Shown here: positions 55,814 to 64,000 of the stretch, piece after piece
How positions within the stretch are numbered: position 1 is the stretch's first letter
Layout: each line of letters begins with the position of its first letter
Origin: Carettochelys insculpta
Taxonomy: Eukaryota > Chordata > Testudines > Carettochelyidae
Assembly: GCF_033958435.1 (NCBI RefSeq)
Contig: NC_134138.1
Coordinates: forward strand, 265,461,798 to 265,525,797
DNA: 64,000 nucleotides
Direction: 5' to 3'
Notes under the pieces: model-generated
What the model saw: the letters and a program-made list of their open reading frames with translations, nothing else
What the model was told of the DNA's origin: nothing
Database searches by the model: none
Translations under genes and position numbers: made by a program

Positions 55814-57470
55814 TAGCAGATTTCTTGCATACCATGATCAAATTAATTTCACTCATCTGCCATCATATTAAACACAGTAGAAGTCATGGTTCAGAGAAAG
55901 CAGGTAAGACAGGAGACTCTCAAAGGGAGAAGATACACTGCAGGATGATGAGAATGCCATAAACATTGAAGGGAGAGACTCCATAAGCATGAGGAAACAG
56001 GAGCAGCACAGAAGATAAGCAAATTATAAACAGTCTCTTCCCTGGTCCTGTTTATAAAAATATATGTTTTCCTGTGAACATTGGTAACAAGTTGCACAGT
56101 CACCAAACTGTAACCATAGATGTAACATGTATTATACAAGTATTTCCTGCATTGAACAAATAAATGCATGAATCATGGATCCAACATAAGGTGAATTAAA
56201 GTCTTTTTATTGTATGTTTAATAGACATCAGATGTGACTTATCAATATACTTGTACAGACCAATTACAAAGGTGTGAACATTGTACCATTCCCCTTGCAA
56301 AATGTCAGTGGGAGTGTCTTAATTAGACTAATGTCATAATCTCTTAAAGCAAATTCAGTGTCACTTAGAGTTCATAGAATGTCATGAAAAGAAACACACA
56401 AAAGTGTTTTAATTTAGATCGAGAATAGCAAAAAGTTTCAGAGTAAATGGTCTTCATCAAATATGGTGTGGGGGAGGGGGAAATGTGTTCTGTGATGTTT
56501 GCCCAAATGATGTGGCTCGGAGGGAGGTTTGATGCACTTAACACTAAATTTATTTTTTTCTAAAAATTCTTAACTTAGTTCTTATGAAAGATGCTGGGTG
56601 GACAAGTATAGCTACTGAAGTGCTCTGTTTTCAGAACACGTACTTTGGCAGCAGTGCAAGCTTTTTTGCCAATGCGCTTTAATCCATGTATGGACGGACA
56701 TTTCTAACATGGTAAAGTGTTCATTTCTTGAGTTTTTGGCCTCTTTGTTCAGCCTGCCATCCATAGTGCCATTTGTTATGTACGTGAACACCTGTCCATT
56801 TAAGAACTGGCCCAAGAACACCCACTGGCCTTACAAAGACATTATGTAATGTTTAAAGCCATTATGTAGTGACTTTTGATCAGTAACAGCCTGTGCTGTG
56901 TTTGACCAAATGGCAGTGAGGTGATAGGATCTGTAGCCCATCAGAGTCCTACATCTAATATAAATTGAAATATGTAAGGCACTTTTGTTTATAAATGAGC
57001 TGAGAGATTATATGACTCAAGAGACTAGTAATGGAGAATACAGCCTTTCACTTGCACATTACTAGTTTGAAGTTACTGTCTGATGACTCTTAGAAAAGAA
57101 TCTGCTTTCCTTTAATCCTATAAAATGGCAACATTCCCATATTTCAAAGACATTTTCTTGCAGCAGTTTTTTCTGCCAGTAGCTCATTCTTGTGGCTTTG
57201 TAACTACAGGTTCTTACATGGTACTTATCGCCATGGAATCCTGGTTCTCGTTGCTAGGAGAGATAGAAAGTCAGCATCTATTATTTTACTGTCCTGTCTC
57301 TGAGCTTGCATGTGTGTGAAGACAGGCATTCTTAAATCACATTAATCTGTTGACAGAGCTATAAATGAAAATACACTAAGTTTTGTGGTTCTTTTGTATC
57401 TTACAGAGTTGATTCCCATGATTCATTATATTTAGTTAACACAATGTCTTTTTATCTTTTATTTTAAAAG

Positions 57471-57552
57471 CTACTTGCACGACTTGAGGGAAGAAGTTCT
57501 CTGAAAAATCTTGAACCTCGTCTGTTTGCAGATGAAGAATTTCCCATTCATG
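57471..57552 (+). CDS. XRCC2: XRCC2 exon 2
   Basis: This 82-nt exon follows a ttttaaaag acceptor and encodes [20 protein letters not shown] and DEEFPIH, ending in phase 1 (first base of a Gly codon) at a gtaaaa donor. The human protein has [16 protein letters not shown] and an LFADED segment at the same place, and human exon 2 is also 82 nt as I recall (c.40-121). Exon 1 joins in phase 0. The ATPase Walker A motif (GPEGTGKT in human) is encoded at the start of the large exon 3, which is not in the window: no open frame of about 240 codons lies downstream before 64000. Intron 2 is therefore longer than 6.4 kb. Confidence 0.95.
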
Positions 57553-58999
57553 GTAAAAAAAAAAAAAAAATGCATATGTTATTTTACAAAACTGTTCAGT
57601 ATCTAAATAAGTTTGTCAGGTTATCTTGAGCATGCAAATAGATATAAAATTCTGAACCCAGTGAAAAGATATGTATTGACACAATACACTAGGACTTCTG
57701 TTCAACTTGGTACCAGTACTGTAAAACCTTCTGATTATGAGACTAGAATGGTACATCAACATGACACACATGTAATGGATTGAAAACTAGCTATAACCAA
57801 TAGATCTGAACATATAATTGTGCACGGGGAATCATACTTTAAGACCTGTCCTGGTCATCCAGACTTGTTGGGGGAAAAGTCCCATTTGCTCTTGCTAACT
57901 TGTTGCATTGGCAGGAGTAAACAAGATAAATGCCCACCTTTTTCAAGAAAGTGGAGTGCGGAGGAGTGTGCAGATGAGTGGCAATGCCAGCACTGGGGGT
58001 TGGGGGGAGGCAGGGTTCAAGCAAGAAGTGATGCCAACCTGGCTTTTTATGGGGAAGCAGTAGGCAGAGGGCTTAGACAACCAGGGACATGAGCCTTGCG
58101 GAGGGAAGGGGGCTCAGGTGAGTGGCTCGGGTCCAGAGCGGAGCTTGGGTGAGAGTGGCTCAGGCCAACCCCACAGAGAGAAATACTCTGGCAAGTGGCT
58201 TGGGCTAGCCCCACATGGGGTGGGGGACTTATGTGAGCCCCACATGCTGTCCCTTTTTCCCTTTGGGAAATAAGGTCACCATATCTGAATTAAAACAAAA
58301 TCACAGCTGATAAAATTTGCAGGTGATACAGAGGGGTGACTTGATCGGTTTGTAAGTCGCTATATGGGGTACAGAAATCTGACAATACAGTTCTCTTCAG
58401 TATAGCAGACAAAAATATAACGAGATCAAGTAGCTAGAAGTTGAATCTACACAAAATGAGTCTGAAAATCAGGGCAGAAACTTAGAACAATAAGAGTAAT
58501 TAATCAGTGAACAGCTTATCAAGGGTTGTGGTCAATTCTCCATCACAGGTAATTATTAAATCCAGATTGAAAGTTCTTTGAAAATATGTGCTGTACTACA
58601 AATAGGAATTAATACAGGGGCTTATTGCCTGTGTTGTACAGAAGGTCAGATGAGATGATCACAATGACCCATTCTGGCCTTCGAATCTATGACATCTATA
58701 AAAAAAATAAACAGCATACCTGCCACTGTGGGGACCACAGTCAGGAAAGCAGCAAATATCGTAAACTGAAAGGTCCAATGAGATGTTAATGCTGTTATGG
58801 TTGTCTAAGGGAATTTAATGTAAAATTAGAGATGCAGTAGCACCATTGTGTGACCCAACTGCTTTTGACTCTTTGCGTACTGTTCTGATTCCTCCAAATT
58901 ACAATGAGCTTAGGAAGAATTAGAATAAATCACAAATGACCATAAAAAGAATCATGATGACTGAGAAAATGAAAGCATGTATACCTTGAAAAAAGTCTA

Positions 59000-60534
59000 A
59001 AAGAAAGAAAAAATGTAGAAGGAACAGTGAAACAACTAAAGAACATCAAGAGCCACAGAAATTATAAGATCACAGGAGAGATGATTAAATATGGTGGAGA
59101 AAGTATGATTCAGAAAATACACCGACTATGTAATATAGCATGGAAAGAGGGGAAGGCACCTAAGGAATGGACAAGATCCATGCTAATGACAATACACGAG
59201 AAAGGAAGTGCATTGGAGTGCAAGAACTACAGAACAGTTGCCCTGACGAGTCATCTAGGCAAGGTGCTGGTGATGATACTGATGGCAAGACTTAAGATTT
59301 CAGATAGGAGAACATCTAGCAGACGAGCAAGCAGGGTTCAGGAAAGGTAGAAGTACCATACAGCAGATATTGGCACTGAGATTGATAGCGGAGAAAACTT
59401 GATGAAAGAACAAGATCATCTACACTTGCTTCATTGATTTTTCAGAAGGCATTTGACAGTATAGACAGAAAGTGACTTGGGCAGTGTTGGAGTTGTACAG
59501 AGGATATCAAACTGATATGGTTGTTAAAGGATATCAATGACAAAGCAGAGGCAGCAGTGAGGAAGTGCAGAGAGTTGGGAAGTTGGTTTAGAATCTGTAG
59601 AGGTATGAGACAAGGAGATCCGATATCACTGAGTATCTTCATCACACATCCAGAGAGAGCGATGGACAAGATCGAGGAAGAGGTAGAAGGGATATATGTG
59701 CCTGGGATAAGAATTAATAACTTGAGTTTCGCAGCTGGTGTAGCGATCTTTGAAGAAGATGAGGAGAAGCTAGTGAAAACGGTTCAGATGCTAAATGGGG
59801 AAGGGAAGCAGTACAAACTGATTATGAACATCAATAAAACAAAAACAATGGTATTTGGAAATAAGGAAATAGGAAGGAAGATCAGTGTAGATGGGATGGA
59901 ACTAGAGAATGTAGAGAACTTCATATATCTGGGAAGCAACATGACATATGATCTAGACAGTTAGAAGGAAATAGCAACTAGAATAGCGAAAGCAAGAGTG
60001 AGTTGGAAAGCAATGGATAAGATCTGGAAAAGCAAAGTGATTAGCTTAGGAACAAAGTTGAGTGTCTTGAAAATGTGTGTATTCAGCAGCATGTTGTATG
60101 GATGTGAGACGTGGGAGATAACGAAAGATTTGAAGAGAAGAATATTGGCGTTTGAGAGGAGTTGTTATAGAAAGATCCTCAGAATAGGATGGATGCAGAA
60201 GGTCACCAATGAGGAATTATATAGGAAGATACAGCTGAAAAAGAACCTACTGCAGAAGGTTATACCACAGAAGTTACAGCTATTTGGGCATATTTGCAGA
60301 ATGAACGACAAACGAAAAATCAAGACCCTGGTATTTGGCATAATGGATGGTTTAAGTAGGAGAGGCAACCCAACAGAGAATGGGTAGATGATATAGTAGA
60401 TTGGTGTGGAGCTAGTCTACAGAAACTAAGCTACTCTGCACTGGGCAGTGAAAGATGGAAGGAAATAGTGAGAAAGGCATTGGACACTAACAGGTACTGA
60501 GCCCACCGTGGTTATTGGTGATGATGATGATGAT
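59000..60534 (+). mobile_element. RTE-like LINE relic, 5'-truncated, with GAT-repeat tail
   Basis: Segments in order: ITGEMIKYGGESMIQKIH, WKEGKAPKEWTRSMLMTIHE, KNYRTVALTSHLGKVLVMIL (RT start), RQGDPISLSIFITHPERAMD, SFAAGVAIFEEDEEKLVKTV (a damaged FADD motif), ENFIYLGSNMTYDLDS, then SSMLYGCETWEITKDLKRRI, YRKILRIGWMQKVTNEELYR and FGHICRMNDKRKIKTL. The 3' end is a short GATGATGAT tail (60519-60534). No endonuclease is present. The thumb pattern (YGCETW...R.LAFE..CYR) and the tail suggest RTE or a relative. Confidence 0.8.
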
Positions 60535-63406
60535 TTGTGTAGAGTGTTTAGACTATAACAAGGTACGATTTATGCCCTAAGGAACTTTCAAACTCAGTGG
60601 AATGAAGCTGGTTGTGAGAACAGGGCAACATCAGTAAGACTGTATAAAGCAAAATATGGTTAAGAAGGTGGTTTTTATTTTTGGCTTTCTAAGGATGAAA
60701 AAATAAGTAGGTGATTTAGTTGAATAATATCTTTTAGGCTTTTCAGAAGAACTGGGAGATCAACAGGAGGCATTTGTATGAGAAAGAGGCCTTGAGTATC
60801 AGCTCAGGAAGACTGTTTTATGAGAGTTGGTAACAAGAAAGAAAGCATATACCCAGTGTAGGAAAAAGAAGCCAGTATGATCTTACCGCAGTTACTACAG
60901 CCTTGTTGTGTCTGTATGCCTATGGTACACAAAGAACAGCTGGATCATAACTGGGGAGATATGGTGGCTTAGAATTTGTGGTAAGCTTTTAAACCAACTG
61001 TATTTCAAAAGGTCCTTCTTAGAAGGATAGGGAGGTGTTCATGGCTCCCCCTCACCTAGATCAGTATTTAGTACGTGAATTTATAAATTAAATTAAAATT
61101 TATCCAGTGGCAGCTGCAGCTCCTCTTTGTACTATACAGTTGTGAACTTTTATTGAAAGGTCCATCTTCTCAAGATTTACTTTTGTTGTATGTTTAAACT
61201 ATTGTTCAGCTGAGTGCAGAATTTAATTCTGCAGCTGCAGCTTCTTTTTGAGATGCCTGTTTCAACTTCAGCAAACTGTCATGTATTTGATACCTTTTCC
61301 TTTGGAGAAGTTTGGACATTTTTGCAGTAAAGCTAATTCACAGTAATAAAATTTTCTTAGCTCAGGATTATTTTCATATTCCATAATAGCAATAAAAACC
61401 AACTAGTGAAATCGACAAGCACTTTTAAATAACACTGTGAAGATTGCAGAAAGGATAACTTCTCTTTTTTAAAACAAACAAAAAAGCCACTGACTTCAGT
61501 CTGTTTTTGTTTCTTGGATCCAGAGTCCCAAACTGAGCTATACCAGGAATGGTTTCTTGATACCATTTTCTCTGAATGCAAACCAAAATGCCAATACTAT
61601 GTTGGTAAGGCTAAATATGGCCTTCACACAAGTGGAGTTCCACAGGATGTAAACTACTACAGATTTTTGCCTGTATTAATTAACATTTATTTTTTTTATT
61701 CAGACCCTTAATATTACAAGTTCATTTAAAAATCCTGTAAGTCATTTTTACTCACCTGAGCCCATATACTTATTGTCTTGATTTTGTTTTGTAGCTATGC
61801 TGTTTTAAACCCCTGATGAAAATCTAACTTTCTGTTAATCTTCTCACTTTAGTTTTATTGTTGTAAGTTGTGTCAGGCATGTTACCATGCCTTTATATGT
61901 GAACTACTTCATACATATCTTCAGGGGAAATTTTACTTTTAGCATTGAACACAGTAGTGTTTAAATAAATTATACTTGATTCTGTTATAGGCAACCAGGT
62001 ATTCATAATGTATAGTCAGATCCCTATAAAATAAAAGCAACAAATGTTTGGAGCTGCTGTAATAGTCCAGCCCCTGTTCCTAATCATGAGGAAAATGTGC
62101 CTTTAAGGATACATCAGCACATTATATTATATTTTACTGTATTCCATAATAGTGAAGTGGAAATGGAATGAACTTTAAAAATAATTTTGTACTGCCAATC
62201 AAGTTTCTCCTTACCACCTTTGAATATCAAACTTAGGTGTGGGTGTAAATGTACAGCTACAATTTTCAGCATTAGTATGACACCCAAAATTAATTTGAAG
62301 TAAACATTTCCTCCCCCTGCCCTCAGTTGCAAAAAGTAAAAAGTAGTGACAGCTTGTGCCCAATTTCCTAAATGACTAACCTATCATTGTCACAAAGTGT
62401 CTGACAGCGTGAAAGCTGCAACAGCCTATAGTATAATATGCATCATCACCACTAGCACTTAGTATGATAATAGCATGACAAGAATTGTTTAAACTGGGCT
62501 GCAGTACAATGGAAATAGCTCTGTCAGCATTTGCTAATTAGAAAAACTTAAGATGACATTTCTGCTGTATGCTTTGTGAGGTAGAATGGCAAGAATTAAG
62601 CTCAGTGTTGTAGGTGCAGACATCCCAATTATTTATGTAATTGCATTTGAGGGTATGCCTACACAGCAGTATAAGTCCAGGCTTAAGCCCCTTGCAACCA
62701 TGCACAATTGTGTTAACCTAGTGCTTGAACCTAAGGTCCAGGACCCTACAGGTCTGGAAGGTCCAAACTCTACTGCTTTCTTGTGCGGACAGTTCCAAGT
62801 TGATTTGGAAGTATGTGAAGAAGAGTAAGTCCTTTGGATGCATCCCAGAGCTCCTGGCAGCAGAGGTACAGTGCTGGAGGCAGCCAGCAAAGCAGCAGAA
62901 AGTGTTGTTACTGCTCAGACAAGCACACTTTCACTTCCTGTTCTAGTGCCTTGCTGCTGGACAGAGCTTACTTGGAGCAGAGAACAAAGCTGACAGGCAG
63001 GAGGTAGCGCCTGGCCACCATGATGTTGGAATTCATCCCTTGCCCATCTCTGCTGCTCCCCTTCTCTGCAGTGCATCCTCTTTGTCCTGCTTCGGTCTCT
63101 AGCCCTTGCTGCTGGAACCTCCACACTTCATTGGGTTGCATGTGTGTCAGTGCCCAGCCCCCAAACTTCCTTGCAGTCTCCTACAGTGGTGGCTGTAGCC
63201 CCTCCTCACTGTGGGGAAATTCTGTGACTAGCTCCCACTCACTGTCATGACAGTGCACGCAGTTTGGGTTTCCCCTGCACACACAGTCGGGCGGGTGGGG
63301 GCAGGAGGAGCCCAGGGCAAAGATCAGAGACTGGAGCAGATCTAAGTAGCAGCTCTGCAGGGAGGGGAGGTGGTACAGTGCCTGGATCACCATATCGAGG
63401 GGAGGG

Positions 63407-63605
63407 GTGACACCAGCGTTCCCTCTAAGCTAAGTGCTTGGGCAGCTGCCCAGGAGAGATTCAGTTGCAGCTGAGCTGATTAGCAGAGCACCCACAGCCA
63501 TGCACAGTCAGCAGCATTTGTTTCTATTGGTGGTGCACATTCGCACATGCCTTGGTGCACATAACAAAATTTATTCTGACCATGGGTAGAAAAATTTTGC
63601 TTTTT
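63407..63605. repeat. hAT-type interspersed repeat, same family as 7350-7510
   Basis: It starts cagcgttccctctaagctaa and continues gtgcttgggcagctgcccag, ending near gaccatgggtagaaaaat. This matches a reptile repeat with CAGnGTTCCCTCTAA termini. The right terminus is missing. Confidence 0.55.
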
Positions 63606-64000
63606 TGAGGGCTATTTCACTTTGAACAAACATTTTCATTGGCCTTTTCTGCAATACCCAAGTCTTTGCCTTGTATGGTTACAGCTAATTAGATCCCATT
63701 GGTATTTGTTAATAGTCCAGACTGCTCTGTACCATGTACATCAACTTGAATTTGAGTACTGAATTTCATCTGACACCAGGCTGCTGATTCACATAGGTCT
63801 TTTAGGGCCTCAGTCTCTAATCTTGATTAACCTAATTAGGTTTTTGTCATCTGAAAACTTTGCTATACCATCAGAACATTTTTTTAATGCTATGGTTCAT
63901 CTACTTTGAGACTTATAAGTAAATAATTGGCAGTACAAGTCCTAATATGGAAACCCTTCGCTAACCTCCTTCCATATTAAGCTAGCCATTTATTCTTAAT

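Larger units (their letters stand above)
53444..57470 (+). other. XRCC2 intron 1 (4.0 kb)
   Basis: Bounded by gtgagg and ttttaaaag. It contains a 75-bp LINE tail (53871-53945) and a foldback MITE (55436-55813). The stretches 53946-55435 and 55814-57470 are AT-rich and hold nothing else I recognise. Confidence 0.85.
57553..64000 (+). other. XRCC2 intron 2 (5' part)
   Basis: Starts with gtaaaa. It contains an RTE-like LINE relic (about 59000-60534) and a hAT-type repeat (63407-63605). The stretches 57553-58999, 60535-62640 and 63606-64000 hold nothing recognised. At 62645 gggtatgcctacacagcagt resembles a MITE left end, but no right end was found. Confidence 0.75.

Noticed and set aside
61524..61604. 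Exon-like stretch (ag acceptor, gtaagg donor) reading ESQTELYQEWFLDTIFSECK, in frame after XRCC2 exon 2
   Set aside because: XRCC2 in vertebrates has three coding exons and its exon 3 should begin with the Walker A region. This peptide has no resemblance to it and the match of phases is likely chance.

Overview
The window is nuclear DNA of a vertebrate, most likely a cryptodiran turtle. The pointers are tRNA-derived SINEs of the tortoise pol III type (951, 17132, 49140), a CR1 LINE with the usual ATTCTATG 3' repeats, Penelope-like, hAT and Tigger-like elements, and PIF/Harbinger elements with CGTCTACACG termini of a kind I associate with turtles. I cannot name the species.

Only two host genes are present, both partial. 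On the minus strand are exons 1 (11717-11760) and 2 (569-624) of an Arp3 gene. On the plus strand are exons 1 (53405-53443) and 2 (57471-57552) of XRCC2, the RAD51 paralogue. They stand head to head about 41.6 kb apart, each with its own CpG island. As I recall the human map, ACTR3B and XRCC2 are also divergent neighbours at 7q36. That synteny, with the residues themselves, is why I call the Arp3 gene ACTR3B. The remaining ACTR3B exons lie left of the window and the large last XRCC2 exon lies to its right.

Layout: 1-11.7 kb, ACTR3B intron 2 end, exon 2 and an 11.1 kb intron 1 full of old repeats (SINE, Tigger-like, a decayed LINE, hAT, a Harbinger deletion derivative); 11.3-12.1 kb, ACTR3B CpG island; 12.5-16.4 kb, a 5'-truncated LINE with a nested Penelope-like element; 17-30 kb, SINEs, foldback MITEs, hAT and LTR remnants; 32.1-35.6 kb, a CR1 LINE with a hAT MITE inside; 36.15-40.74 kb, a Harbinger element with matching termini, 3-bp target duplications and an open two-exon DDE transposase; 40.74-43.90 kb, a decayed sister Harbinger element directly abutting it; 44.2-45.1 kb, a Gypsy-type Gag relic with a SCAN-like region; 46.8-47.3 kb, an inverted Penelope-type insertion; 50.5-52.8 kb, a hAT element holding a LINE with an inverted 5' half; 53.1-64 kb, XRCC2 promoter, exons 1-2 and introns with a foldback MITE and an RTE-like LINE relic.

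Functionally the two host genes are unrelated (branched-actin nucleation; homologous recombination). Most of the rest is a layered record of transposition, and several insertions can be ordered by nesting and target-site duplications. The nearest thing to a working system is the Harbinger pair around 36-44 kb, where a DDE transposase and a Myb/SANT-like partner gene face each other between terminal repeats.
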